From the NCBI RefSeq assembly GCF_900115285.1, contig NZ_FOYW01000004.1, forward strand, positions 107,463 through 171,462: a DNA stretch of 64,000 bases, read 5' to 3'. Below the pieces are notes generated by a model. The model made no database searches and was not told where the DNA came from. It worked only from the letters and a program-made list of their open reading frames with translations. Origin of the DNA: Marinobacter daqiaonensis. Lineage in GTDB: Bacteria > Pseudomonadota > Gammaproteobacteria > Pseudomonadales > Oleiphilaceae. Of the stretch, positions 10,844 to 19,699 are shown piece after piece; within the stretch, counting starts at the first letter, position 1, and the number at the start of each line of letters is the position of its first letter. The position numbers were made by a program, and so were the translations under genes.

Positions 10844-12262
10844 ATGAAAGAAAGACTGAACAACGATTTCCAGTTTGTGCAGGTAGGTCGTGTCGACCCG
10901 AAGAAGGTTCCGGCCAAGAAACGCCGCAAGAATTTCGGCGAGATCTACCACCAGTATGAGCCGGCGCAGGCATCCAGCCAGGCCCACCGGTGCCTGGAGT
11001 GTGGTAATCCCTATTGCGAATGGAAGTGCCCGGTACATAACTACATACCGAACTGGCTGAAGCTGGTATCCGAAGGCAATATCATGCGGGCGGTGGAGCT
11101 ATGCCACCAGACTAATACCTTGCCGGAAGTGTGTGGCAGGGTATGTCCGCAGGATCGGTTGTGCGAAGGCGCCTGTACCCTGAACGATGGCTACGGCGCG
11201 GTCACGATCGGGTCGGTGGAAAAGTACATCACTGATACCGCCTTCGCATTAGGCTGGAAGCCGGACCTGTCGGACGTCAAGTGGACCGATAAAAAAGTTG
11301 CCGTGATTGGTGCAGGCCCGGCAGGCCTCGGCTGTGCCGACATCCTGGTCCGCAATGGCGTCAGGCCAGTGGTGTTTGACCGGTATCCGGAAATCGGCGG
11401 TCTGCTGACCTTCGGGATTCCCGAGTTCAAACTCGAAAAAACCGTCATGACCAGGCGCCGGAAGGTGTTCGAGGAAATGGGTGTGGAGTTCCGCCTCGAA
11501 ACAGAGGTGGGTAAGGACGTCCAGATGCAGGACATCATGGAGGAATTTGATGCGGTCTTCATGGGCATGGGCACCTACACCTATATGAAGGGCGGCTTCC
11601 CGGGTGAGGACCTTCCCGGCGTATACGACGCGCTGCCATTCCTGGTATCCAACGTCAACCGGCGGCTGGGGTTCGAGAAGGACGCCGGTGAGTTCATCGA
11701 CATGAAGGACAAGCGAGTCGTTGTTCTTGGTGGTGGTGATACGGCCATGGACTGCAACCGCACCTCCATCCGGCAGCAGGCCGCCAGTGTGACCTGTGCC
11801 TATCGCCGTGACGAAGCGAATATGCCCGGCTCCCGTCGCGAGGTATCCAATGCCAAGGAGGAGGGCGTCAAGTTCCTCTTCAATCGTCAGCCCATCGCCA
11901 TCATCGGGGAAGACCGGGTCGAAGGCGTCAAGGTCGTGCAGACCAAGCTGGGCGAGCCCGACGAGAACGGACGTCGCCGTCCGGAGGTGGTGCCCGGCAG
12001 CGAGGAAGTGATTCCCGCGGATGCTGTACTGGTGGCGTTCGGCTTCCGACCGAGCCCGGCCGACTGGTTCGATAAGATGGAGGTCGGCACGGACGACTCC
12101 GGTCGTGTAAACGCGCCGGAGGGCTCGGAGTTTGCTTTCCAGACCAGCAATCCGAAGATCTTCGCCGGTGGTGACATGGTTCGTGGTTCTGACCTGGTGG
12201 TGACCGCCATCTGGGAGGGGCGTCAGGCGGCTGAAGGTATCCTTGATTATCTGGATGTGTGA
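10844..12262 (+). CDS. gltD: Glutamate synthase (NADPH), small subunit
   Basis: Takes electrons from NADPH through FAD and two 4Fe-4S clusters to the large subunit. 472 aa. The N-terminal cysteine region contains CLECGNPYCEWKCP (about 46-59) and CGRVCPQDRLCEGAC (about 93-107). Two dinucleotide folds follow: FAD-binding VIGAGPAGLG (about 152) and NADPH-binding VVLGGGDTAMD (about 290). The C-terminal ATG/FAD motif is near IFAGGDMVRGSDLVV. It is co-transcribed with gltB and ends at a strong terminator. Confidence 0.98.
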   Translation: MKERLNNDFQFVQVGRVDPKKVPAKKRRKNFGEIYHQYEPAQASSQAHRCLECGNPYCEWKCPVHNYIPNWLKLVSEGNIMRAVELCHQTNTLPEVCGRVCPQDRLCEGACTLNDGYGAVTIGSVEKYITDTAFALGWKPDLSDVKWTDKKVAVIGAGPAGLGCADILVRNGVRPVVFDRYPEIGGLLTFGIPEFKLEKTVMTRRRKVFEEMGVEFRLETEVGKDVQMQDIMEEFDAVFMGMGTYTYMKGGFPGEDLPGVYDALPFLVSNVNRRLGFEKDAGEFIDMKDKRVVVLGGGDTAMDCNRTSIRQQAASVTCAYRRDEANMPGSRREVSNAKEEGVKFLFNRQPIAIIGEDRVEGVKVVQTKLGEPDENGRRRPEVVPGSEEVIPADAVLVAFGFRPSPADWFDKMEVGTDDSGRVNAPEGSEFAFQTSNPKIFAGGDMVRGSDLVVTAIWEGRQAAEGILDYLDV

Positions 12263-12292
12263 TCCGGATTTCATCTGAGGGGTATCAGGAAG

Positions 12293-12322
12293 GGCGGCTC
12301 TGAACACAGGGTCGCCTTTTTT
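12293..12322 (+). terminator. Rho-independent terminator after gltD
   Basis: A 10-bp stem with two G-U pairs (12293-12302 with 12307-12316), a 4-base loop AACA and six T. Confidence 0.9.
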
Positions 12323-12370
12323 ATCGTCTCAAACGCGTTATCATTGCGGGCCTGACTGAACCGACTCCAG

Positions 12371-12412
12371 AGCCCGGGGCCCCTGTCCTCCTGCAGCAGG
12401 ACGGTCCGGGCT
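12371..12412 (+). promoter_or_regulatory. Two-tier hairpin in the hemE leader
   Basis: AGCCCGG (12371-12377) pairs with CCGGGCT (12406-12412) and encloses GTCCT (12385-12389) pairing with AGGAC (12398-12402). The structure ends about 25 bases before hemE. There is no T tract. It may affect hemE translation or mRNA stability (inference). Confidence 0.45.
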
Positions 12413-12437
12413 TTCACTATGCCGATCAGGAATTCTT

Positions 12438-13493
12438 ATGAGCGAACTGAAAAACGACCGCTTCCTCCGCGCCCTGATGCGCCAGCCTGTGGACCGTACG
12501 CCAGTGTGGATGATGCGCCAGGCCGGCCGTTACCTTCCGGAGTACCGCGCCACTCGCGCCAAGGCAGGGGATTTTTTGAGCCTGTGCAAGAACACTCCCC
12601 TGGCCTGCGAGGTGACGATGCAGCCCCTGGAGCGCTATCCGCTGGATGCGGCCATTCTGTTTTCGGACATCCTGACGATTCCCGATGCTCTGGGGCTTGG
12701 TCTTTATTTCGAAACAGGCGAAGGTCCCAAGTTCAGGAACGTGATTCGTTCCGAGGCCGATGTGGCGGCTTTGCCGACCTTGAAGGCGGAGGTGGATCTG
12801 GACTATGTAATGAATGCGGTGTCCACCATTCGCCGCGAACTGAACGGTCGTGTCCCTCTGATCGGCTTTTCAGGAAGCCCCTGGACCCTGGCCACCTATA
12901 TGGTCGAGGGCAGCTCGTCAAAGGACTTCCGTGAAGCCAAGAAACTGATGTATGGCCAGCCCGAGGTGATGCATCGCTTGCTGGACCACCTCGCCGACTC
13001 GGTCATCGACTATCTTAACGGCCAGATCAGGGCGGGCGCCCAGGCCGTGCAGATCTTCGATACCTGGGGTGGAGTGCTGAGCAGCTGGGCCTATCAGGAG
13101 TTCTCCCTGGCCTATATGAAGAAGATCGCGAATGGCCTGATCCGAGAAAACGATGGCCGCCGGGTACCGTTGATCATCTTCACCAAGAACGGCGGCCAGT
13201 GGCTGGAGTCGATGGCGGAGTCCGGCGCGGACGCCCTGGGTCTGGACTGGACTACCGATATCGGCAATGCCCGGGCACGGGTCGGTGACCGGGTGGCCCT
13301 GCAGGGCAATATGGATCCGGCGATGCTTTACGCTCCGAAGGAACGTATTCGCGAAGAGGTGGCGGACATTCTGAAGCGCTACGGTACAGGTCCCGGTCAT
13401 ATCTTCAATCTGGGGCATGGTATTACGCCAGATGTGGATCCTGAGCATGCCGGGGCGTTTATTGAGGCGGTTGTTGAATTGAGTGGGGAGTAA
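12438..13493 (+). CDS. hemE: Uroporphyrinogen decarboxylase
   Basis: Decarboxylates the four acetate side chains of uroporphyrinogen III to give coproporphyrinogen III in haem synthesis. 351 aa, normal. Both family signatures are present: PVWMMRQAGRYLPEY (about 21-35) with the substrate-binding Arg, and GFSGSPWTLATYM (about 140). The catalytic-site Asp lies in LFSDILTIPDA. ATG 12438 has AGGAA upstream. Transcribed alone; a structured repeat follows. Confidence 0.98.
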   Translation: MSELKNDRFLRALMRQPVDRTPVWMMRQAGRYLPEYRATRAKAGDFLSLCKNTPLACEVTMQPLERYPLDAAILFSDILTIPDALGLGLYFETGEGPKFRNVIRSEADVAALPTLKAEVDLDYVMNAVSTIRRELNGRVPLIGFSGSPWTLATYMVEGSSSKDFREAKKLMYGQPEVMHRLLDHLADSVIDYLNGQIRAGAQAVQIFDTWGGVLSSWAYQEFSLAYMKKIANGLIRENDGRRVPLIIFTKNGGQWLESMAESGADALGLDWTTDIGNARARVGDRVALQGNMDPAMLYAPKERIREEVADILKRYGTGPGHIFNLGHGITPDVDPEHAGAFIEAVVELSGE

Positions 13494-13510
13494 GTACCAC
13501 CGCTAGACTC

Positions 13511-13697
13511 CAAATCGTCAGGCTTGGCGCCAGTGGCCATGAGGTCTATAACACTTTTCCAGACACCCTCCGTAAGTACCTCCCTGGCCGGTTTTTGCTC
13601 CTGCAAAACCGGCATTTCCGTCTTCCATGGCGGTCATGGATCCCGACGAGCGCCGTCCCTGGCGCTCGTCGGTCTGAAAAACAATTCTCAACCTGAT
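13511..13697 (-). repeat. Structured repeat element, copy 1 (minus orientation)
   Basis: Read on the minus strand from 13697 it has an outer 5' arm (GTTGAGAATTG then TTTTTCAGAC), three inner hairpins and a matching 3' arm ending near 13540. The inner hairpins are a perfect 12-bp stem CCGACGAGCGCC (13643-13654 with 13661-13672), a 6-bp stem TCCATG (13624-13629 with 13635-13640) and a GCCGGTTTT stem near 13587-13613. The 3' half (GGTACTTACGG...GTGTCTGGAAAAGTGTTATAGAC) aligns closely with copy 2 at 14239 and, in its core, with copy 3 at 38977. No protein is supported here. Confidence 0.75.
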
Positions 13698-13833
13698 GAC
13701 CGTCCCATTTTTTCCAAGAGCGGTAGCTTGTTGCTCGGTCCATCATCTCGTGCTGATCCGTAATGTGATGGAATCGAAACTCCGAGAGGTCTATAGTCGG
13801 GAAAAGACTAAAGATCGACCCGGGAGCAAGGAC

Positions 13834-14202
13834 GTGGAAGAAAAAAAACCCGAGAAACGCCGCTTTCAGCGAATCCAGTTTGATGCACCCTGTGAGCTTT
13901 ACTGTCGGGAAGATATGCAGACAGCAGAGGTCCTCGACATTTCTCTCAAGGGCGTACTGGTTAGTCGACCCGCTGGCTGGGTGGCCTCACAGGGTGACTC
14001 CTGTGAACTGACAATTCACCTGAATGACCACGAAAGCGCCATTGTCGTGGCCGCGACTCTGCGTCACCTGGAATCGGACCGGTTGGGCTTCAAGATCGAT
14101 TACATTGACCTGGAAAGCGCCTCTCACCTGAAACGGTTGGTGGAGCTCAATCTGGGAGATGCGGAGCTTCTGGAGCGAGAGCTTTTGCATTTGCTCAGAT
14201 AG
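13834..14202 (+). CDS. PilZ-domain protein (probable c-di-GMP receptor)
   Basis: Small cytoplasmic protein consisting of one PilZ domain. Both c-di-GMP-binding motifs are present: RxxxR in KRRFQRIQFD near the N-terminus and D/NxSxxG in DISLKGVLVS. GTG 13834 has a good AGCAAGGA ribosome site and gives 122 aa; ATG 13768 would add 22 charged residues. PilZ proteins link c-di-GMP to motility, pili or exopolysaccharide; the target here is unknown. It stands alone between hemE and the oppositely transcribed radA, and mirrored structured repeats flank it on both sides. Confidence 0.85.
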   Translation: MEEKKPEKRRFQRIQFDAPCELYCREDMQTAEVLDISLKGVLVSRPAGWVASQGDSCELTIHLNDHESAIVVAATLRHLESDRLGFKIDYIDLESASHLKRLVELNLGDAELLERELLHLLR

Positions 14203-14238
14203 GCTTTGTGAGTTAACCCGCAAGTTAGACAAGGAGGT

Positions 14239-14366
14239 AAGTTGAGAACGTTTTTCCGGACCGTCGAGCCCTGCACGGATGTACTTGCGGGGCGTGTCCG
14301 GGAAAACGTTATCGACTTGACTCCGACCGGCACGCTACCTGAAGTCTTTTTGCGGTGGCCAGACAA
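14239..14366 (+). repeat. Structured repeat element, copy 2 (plus orientation)
   Basis: A 23-base outer stem (14239-14261 with 14296-14318) has one mismatch and two G-U pairs. It encloses a 34-base loop with the core GTCGAGC...GGATGTACTTGCGG...CGTGTCCGG. Homology to copy 1 continues about 40 bases past the stem. It lies 36 bases after the PilZ gene and directly after the convergent radA, so it could end either transcript, but there is no T tract at the stem end. Confidence 0.8.
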
Positions 14367-15746
14367 CTACACCTCCTCCAGGGCCGCCAACGCCTCACTT
14401 AATTTGGTCACCGGAATCACTTTCATCCCCTCGATGGCCTTGCGAGGCGCGTTGGCCTTGGGCACCAGGGCGCGAGTGAACCCGTGTTTGGCCGCCTCGT
14501 AAATGCGTTCCTGTCCGGAAGGCACCGGACGAATCTCCCCTGACAGACCCACCTCCCCGAAGATCACCAGATCCTGGGGCAGGGCGCGATCCCGAAAGGA
14601 TGAGACAATGGCAGCCAGAAGTGCCAGGTCAGCACTGGTTTCCGCTACCTTGACGCCTCCCACCACATTCACGAACACATCCTGATCCGCCACATGCATG
14701 CCGCCATGGCGGTGCAGCACCGCCAGCAGCATGGCGAGCCGGTTCTGGTCGAGGCCCACCGCAACCCGACGAGGGTAGCTGCCCTGGGCCATGTCCACCA
14801 GCGCCTGAATCTCCACCAGCATTGGCCGCGTGCCCTCCCACACCACCATCACCACGCTGCCGGGAGCCGCTTCCTCGCCCCGGTTCAGGAAGATGGCGCT
14901 GGGGTTCTTTACCTCCTTCAGGCCTTGCTCCAGCATGGCGAATACGCCCAGTTCATTGACGGCGCCAAAGCGGTTCTTGATGCCCCGGAGGGTGCGGTAC
15001 CGGCTATCGCTGGAGCCTTCCAGCAGAATGGAACAGTCGATCATGTGCTCCAGGACCTTGGGGCCGGCCAGGCTGCCGTCCTTGGTGACATGACCGACGA
15101 GGAACAGGATGGTGCCGGTCTGCTTGGCGAACCGGGTCAGGTAGGCGGCGCTTTCCCGCACCTGGGAGACCGAGCCTGGAGCTGATTCGATATCCGCCAC
15201 ATGCATGACCTGGATACTGTCCACCACCAGGATTTTTGGTTTCTCGGACTCCGCCACCTGCATAAGCCGTTCCACGCTGGTCTCGGACAGCATTTTGAGG
15301 TCGCTGGTGGGCAGGCCCAGGCGCTTGGCACGCATGGCCACCTGCTGCAGCGATTCTTCGCCGGTGCAATAGAGTGCCGAGGTATTCGTGGCCAGGTGAC
15401 AGACTGCCTGCAGCAGCAACGTGCTTTTGCCCGCGCCCGGGTGCCCACCCATCAGGACCGCCGAGCCCTCCACCAGGCCCCCGCCCAGGACGCGGTCGAA
15501 CTCCTGCATGCCGGTGCTGATGCGGGGCTGCTCCTGCAGGCTCACATCATCCAGGCTCTGGACTGCCGAAAGGCTGCCGGCAAAGCCCTCGAAGCGGGCC
15601 CCCCTGGCGCCCTTGGCGCTGGCCCCGCCAACACCCCGCACCTCGCTGATGGTGTTCCAGGCCTGGCAGGCGGTGCACTGGCCCTGCCATTTTGAATAGT
15701 CGGCGCCGCATTCGGTGCAGACAAAGGCGGTTTTCGCTTTGGCCAT
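14367..15746 (-). CDS. radA: RadA, DNA-repair ATPase / branch-migration helicase
   Basis: RecA-like protein that extends heteroduplex during recombinational repair. 459 aa. N-terminal zinc finger with CTECG and CTACQ (about 10-31). RecA-like core with Walker A GGHPGAGKSTLL (about 99-110) and the diagnostic KNRFG motif (about 258). C-terminal Lon-protease-like domain (about 290-459) includes VNVVGGVKVAETSADLA. Transcribed leftward, downstream of ettA with an 83-base gap, toward the PilZ gene. Confidence 0.97.
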   Translation of the reverse strand: MAKAKTAFVCTECGADYSKWQGQCTACQAWNTISEVRGVGGASAKGARGARFEGFAGSLSAVQSLDDVSLQEQPRISTGMQEFDRVLGGGLVEGSAVLMGGHPGAGKSTLLLQAVCHLATNTSALYCTGEESLQQVAMRAKRLGLPTSDLKMLSETSVERLMQVAESEKPKILVVDSIQVMHVADIESAPGSVSQVRESAAYLTRFAKQTGTILFLVGHVTKDGSLAGPKVLEHMIDCSILLEGSSDSRYRTLRGIKNRFGAVNELGVFAMLEQGLKEVKNPSAIFLNRGEEAAPGSVVMVVWEGTRPMLVEIQALVDMAQGSYPRRVAVGLDQNRLAMLLAVLHRHGGMHVADQDVFVNVVGGVKVAETSADLALLAAIVSSFRDRALPQDLVIFGEVGLSGEIRPVPSGQERIYEAAKHGFTRALVPKANAPRKAIEGMKVIPVTKLSEALAALEEV

Positions 15747-15783
15747 CGGGTGTCCTGCCGGGATCGATTGAGGTTGTCCTTTC

Positions 15784-15816
15784 TCAGCCCCCTCTCCGAT
15801 CAGGAGAGAGGGCTGA
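15784..15816 (-). other. 14-bp hairpin between ettA and radA
   Basis: TCAGCCCCCTCTCC (15784-15797) pairs with GGAGAGAGGGCTGA (15803-15816) with one mismatch around a 5-base loop. On the minus strand no T tract follows, so read-through from ettA into radA is possible. Confidence 0.5.
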
Positions 15817-15829
15817 CAGGAGCGGGGAC

Positions 15830-17491
15830 TTACGCCAGTTTTCTGTGTTTCACGCGCTGGGGCACCATGGCGGAGTCGCCCTTGCGTTTCTTGAGGTCCT
15901 CATCGTACTCGCTGAAGTTCCCCTCGAAGTAGACCACTTCGCCATCATCCTCGAAGGCAAGTACATGAGTCGCCACGCGGTCCAGGAACCAGCGGTCGTG
16001 GGAGATCACCAGTGCCGAGCCGGGGAAGTTCAGCAGTGCTTCTTCCAGGGCACGCAGGGTCTCGACGTCAAGGTCATTGGTGGGTTCGTCCAGCAGCAGG
16101 ACGTTGCCGCCCTGTTTCAGCAGCTTGGCCAGGTGCAGGCGGTTACGCTCACCGCCGGACAGGTCGCCGACCCGCTTCTGCTGATCGCTGCCCTTGAAGT
16201 TGAACCGGCCAACGTAGGCCCGGGAAGGGGTCTCGTAGTTGCCCACCTTGATGATGTCGTTGCCGTCGGAAAGCTCCTCCCAAACGGTCTTGCTGCCATC
16301 CAGATCGCGCATCTGGTCGACGTAGGCGATTTCAACGGTTTCGCCGATAACGATCTCTCCGGAATCCGGCTTGTCGTAGCCGGCGATCATCCGGAACAAG
16401 GTGGACTTGCCTGCGCCGTTGCCGCCGATAATGCCCACAATCGCGCCGGGCGCGACACGGAACGACACGTCTTCATAAAGCACGCGGTTTTCAAACGACT
16501 TGCTGACACTGTCCACTTCGATGACTTTGTCACCCAGGCGCGGCCCTGGCGGAATGTAGAGCTCGTTGGTTTCATTCCGTTTCTGGAATTCCTGGGAAGT
16601 CATTTCCTCAAAGCGGGCCAGGCGGGCCTTGCTCTTGGACTGGCGACCCTTGGCGTTGCTCCGCACCCATTCCAGTTCGTGCTTGACGGCTTTCTGGTGG
16701 GCGGCCTCCTGCTTGGACTCCATTTCCAGACGCTTTTCCTTGTTCTCGAGCCACTGGCTGTAGTTGCCCTCGAACGGGATGCCGTGGCCGCGGTCCAGTT
16801 CCAGAATCCAGCCTGCGACGTTGTCCAGAAAGTACCGGTCGTGGGTGATGGCTACCACGGTGCCATTGAAATCGTGAAGGAACCGCTCGAGCCAGGCCAC
16901 CGACTCTGCGTCGAGGTGGTTGGTGGGCTCGTCCAGCAGCAGCATGTCCGGGCTTGAGAGCAGTAACCGGCACAAGGCAACACGCCGACGCTCGCCCCCG
17001 GAAAGATTTGCCACTTTCTGGTCCCAGGGGGGCAGTCGCAGAGCGCCGGCCGCCACTTCCATCTTGCGTTCGATGTCGTGGCCATCGGTGGCCTGGATAT
17101 AAGCTTCCAGCTCGCCCTGCTTCTTGGCGAGGGCGTCAAAATCGGCGTCGGGCTCGGCGTAGGCGGCATAAACCCGGTCCAGCTCTGCCAGGGCATCGTG
17201 AACTCCCGCCACCGCTTCGTCGACGATAGCCTTGACGGTTTTGTCGTCGTCCAGTTCCGGCTCCTGGGGCAGGTAGCCTACGTTGATGCCAGGCTGCGGG
17301 CGCGCCTCGCCAATGTAATCCTGGTCCACGCCAGCCATAATACGGAGCAGGGTGGACTTACCGGAGCCGTTGAGGCCGAGCACGCCGATTTTGGCGCCCG
17401 GGAAGAAACTCAGGGAGATGTCCTTGAGTATTTCACGCTTGGGGGGAACCACCTTGCCCACGCGGTTCATGGTATATACGTACTGGGCCAT
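15830..17491 (-). CDS. ettA: EttA, energy-dependent translational throttle (ABC-F ATPase)
   Basis: Cytoplasmic ABC-F protein that binds the ribosomal E site and gates entry into elongation according to ATP level. 553 aa, as for E. coli EttA. Two ABC domains: Walker A GLNGSGKSTLL (about 39-49) with signature LSGGERRRV (about 162), and GGNGAGKSTLF (about 330) with LSGGERNR (about 440). Walker B motifs LLLDEPTNHLD and LLLDEPTNDLD are intact. The charged arm and linker lie between the domains. No transmembrane segments. Divergent from glyA. Confidence 0.95.
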   Translation of the reverse strand: MAQYVYTMNRVGKVVPPKREILKDISLSFFPGAKIGVLGLNGSGKSTLLRIMAGVDQDYIGEARPQPGINVGYLPQEPELDDDKTVKAIVDEAVAGVHDALAELDRVYAAYAEPDADFDALAKKQGELEAYIQATDGHDIERKMEVAAGALRLPPWDQKVANLSGGERRRVALCRLLLSSPDMLLLDEPTNHLDAESVAWLERFLHDFNGTVVAITHDRYFLDNVAGWILELDRGHGIPFEGNYSQWLENKEKRLEMESKQEAAHQKAVKHELEWVRSNAKGRQSKSKARLARFEEMTSQEFQKRNETNELYIPPGPRLGDKVIEVDSVSKSFENRVLYEDVSFRVAPGAIVGIIGGNGAGKSTLFRMIAGYDKPDSGEIVIGETVEIAYVDQMRDLDGSKTVWEELSDGNDIIKVGNYETPSRAYVGRFNFKGSDQQKRVGDLSGGERNRLHLAKLLKQGGNVLLLDEPTNDLDVETLRALEEALLNFPGSALVISHDRWFLDRVATHVLAFEDDGEVVYFEGNFSEYDEDLKKRKGDSAMVPQRVKHRKLA

Positions 17492-17849
17492 ACAGGCTGT
17501 GTCCTCTGTTTTGGTGACGGATGCTCCGGAACCCTGGTGGCCGCTTGTTCAAGGGGTCAGGGGAAGCCCTGGTGTCGTACTCAGACATGAGGCCCGACAG
17601 AAGCGGGGAGGGCATTCGTCGCTGCTGGAAAGTCGGCTATTGAATCAAGCACAGTAAGGTAACGAAACCGGGCCGCTAAGGCAATTGCCGGGCCGGCCAG
17701 TGGCGGTTTCTACGGAACATCAAAGGATGATTTTTGACCCCCGAATGAGCTAGAATAGCGGCCCGATTTTTTAAGGGGCCGCCGGGTAGGGATTCCGATT
17801 CCGAAATTCCGAGTCTGGTTAGTGCCAGCCAATCACACAGGGGCAGCGC
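17492..17849. other. ettA-glyA divergent intergenic region
   Basis: No gene is supported in these 358 bases. A TAGAAT hexamer at 17751-17756 could be a glyA -10 box, but I see no convincing -35. The glyA leader contains ATTCCGA at 17792-17798, 17798-17804 (sharing one base with the first) and 17806-17812, whose role is unknown. I do not see a glycine-riboswitch-like structure. Confidence 0.4.
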
Positions 17850-19106
17850 ATGTTTAATCGTGATATGAAAATTGCCGGCTTTGATGACGAGCTCTGGAAC
17901 GCCATGCAGGCGGAAACCGAGCGTCAGGAAGCCCACATCGAACTGATTGCATCGGAGAATTACACCAGCCCGCGCGTGATGGAGGCCCAGGGCAGCGTGC
18001 TGACCAACAAGTACGCGGAAGGCTACCCCGGCAAGCGCTATTACGGTGGCTGTGAGTTTGTGGACATCGCCGAGGACCTGGCCATCAACCGCGCCAGGGA
18101 ACTGTTTGGTGCCGCTTATGCCAACGTCCAGCCCCACTCCGGCTCCCAGGCCAACTCCGCGGTCTTCATGGCCCTCCTCAAGCCGGGGGATACCGTGCTG
18201 GGCATGAGTCTGGCCCACGGCGGCCACCTGACCCATGGTGCGACTGTCAACTTCTCCGGCAAGATCTACAACGCCGTTCAGTATGGTATCAACAACGAAA
18301 CCGGCCTGATCGATTACGACGAGGTGGAAGCTCTGGCCGTCGAGCACAAGCCGAAGATGATCATCGCCGGTTTCTCCGCCTATTCCCAGAAACTGGATTT
18401 TGCCCGTTTCCGTGAGATTGCCGACAAGGTGGGCGCCTATCTGTTTGTGGATATGGCCCACGTGGCGGGGCTGGTGGCCGCCGGTGTCTATCCGGATCCG
18501 GTACCCCATGCCCATGTTGTCGCGACCACCACCCACAAGACCCTTCGTGGCCCCCGTGGGGGCCTGATACTGGCCTGTGACGACGCGGACCTGAAAAAAA
18601 AGCTGAATTCCGCGGTCTTCCCCGGTGGCCAGGGTGGTCCCCTGATGCACGTCATCGCCGCCAAGGCTGTCTGCTTCAAGGAAGCCATGAGCGATGACTT
18701 CAAGGCTTACCAGAAGCAGGTCGTCAAGAACGCCTCTGCCATGGCAGAAGTGTTCATTGAGCGGGGTTTCGACGTGGTCTCCGGTGGGACCGTGAATCAC
18801 CTGTTCCTGGTCAGCCTGATCAAGCAGGACATTACCGGTAAGGATGCGGATGCCGCCCTCGGCCGAGCCCACATCACCGTGAACAAGAACGCCGTGCCCA
18901 ACGACCCGCGTTCTCCTTTTGTGACGTCCGGTCTTCGGATTGGCACGCCGGCTGTCACCACCCGGGGTTTCGGAGAGGCCGAGTGCCGTGACCTGGCGGG
19001 CTGGATGTGCGACATTCTTGACAACCTGGAAGATGAGGCCGTGAACGAGCGGGTGCGTGGACAGGTGGAAGCCCTGTGCGCGCGCTTCCCGGTCTACGTC
19101 GCCTGA
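17850..19106 (+). CDS. glyA: Serine hydroxymethyltransferase
   Basis: PLP enzyme interconverting serine plus tetrahydrofolate with glycine plus 5,10-methylene-THF, the main source of one-carbon units. 418 aa. The PLP lysine sits in VVATTTHKTLRGPRGG (about 221-236). Other family motifs are SENYTSPRV (about 33), GYPGKRYYGGCEFVD (about 51) and LFVDMAHVAGLVA (about 197). Start ATG 17850 is supported by the conserved N-terminal length. Confidence 0.98.
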   Translation: MFNRDMKIAGFDDELWNAMQAETERQEAHIELIASENYTSPRVMEAQGSVLTNKYAEGYPGKRYYGGCEFVDIAEDLAINRARELFGAAYANVQPHSGSQANSAVFMALLKPGDTVLGMSLAHGGHLTHGATVNFSGKIYNAVQYGINNETGLIDYDEVEALAVEHKPKMIIAGFSAYSQKLDFARFREIADKVGAYLFVDMAHVAGLVAAGVYPDPVPHAHVVATTTHKTLRGPRGGLILACDDADLKKKLNSAVFPGGQGGPLMHVIAAKAVCFKEAMSDDFKAYQKQVVKNASAMAEVFIERGFDVVSGGTVNHLFLVSLIKQDITGKDADAALGRAHITVNKNAVPNDPRSPFVTSGLRIGTPAVTTRGFGEAECRDLAGWMCDILDNLEDEAVNERVRGQVEALCARFPVYVA

Positions 19107-19127
19107 TCTTCAGGTCATACCCGTGAA

Positions 19128-19151
19128 GATCGCCCCCTGGCGGGGCGGTCT
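19128..19151 (+). other. Hairpin between glyA and nrdR
   Basis: GATCGCCCC and GGGGCGGTC form a 9-bp stem with one G-U pair around CTGGC. No T tract follows, so partial read-through from glyA into nrdR-rib is plausible. Confidence 0.45.
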
Positions 19152-19174
19152 GTTCCCCATCGGAGCCTCTCACT

Positions 19175-19699
19175 ATGCACTGTCCTTTCTGCGGTGAAGC
19201 CGATACCAAAGTGATTGACTCCCGGCTGGTGGCCGAGGGCGATCAGGTGCGCCGTCGACGGGAGTGCCTGTCCTGCCGCGAGCGGTTCACGACCTTTGAA
19301 AGTGCCGAGCTGGTCATGCCCCGGGTGGTCAAGCAGGACGGTACCCGCCAGCCTTTCGACGAGGAAAAGCTCCGGGCAGGCCTCATGAAGGCCCTTGAAA
19401 AACGCCCTGTCAGCATCGAGCAGATCGATGCCGCACTTAACCGGATCAAATACCGTTTGCGCGCGGCGGGGGAGCGGGAGGTCAAGTCAATGACCCTGGG
19501 CGAGGAGGTCATGACCGAGCTTCGCCAGCTGGATAAAGTGGCATACGTTCGGTTCGCTTCGGTTTATCGGAGCTTTCAGGACATCAATGAATTCAAGGAG
19601 GAAATAGAGCGCCTCTCCCACGGTAACAATGACAGTGCCGATGCAGCGGACGTTGCCAGGGCACTGGCTGATCGCGATTCATCCAAAGGATCATCATGA
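19175..19699 (+). CDS. nrdR: NrdR, ribonucleotide reductase repressor
   Basis: Zinc-ribbon/ATP-cone repressor that senses dATP/ATP and controls nrd operons. 174 aa. N-terminal zinc ribbon with CPFCG (3-7) and CLSCRERFTTFE (about 31-42), then an ATP-cone domain (about 49-139) with KQDGTRQPFDEEKL and the C-terminal VRFASVYRSF. Its last four bases overlap the start of ribD, the usual nrdR-rib arrangement in Proteobacteria. I see no NrdR-box pair inside the window. Confidence 0.96.
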   Translation: MHCPFCGEADTKVIDSRLVAEGDQVRRRRECLSCRERFTTFESAELVMPRVVKQDGTRQPFDEEKLRAGLMKALEKRPVSIEQIDAALNRIKYRLRAAGEREVKSMTLGEEVMTELRQLDKVAYVRFASVYRSFQDINEFKEEIERLSHGNNDSADAADVARALADRDSSKGSS

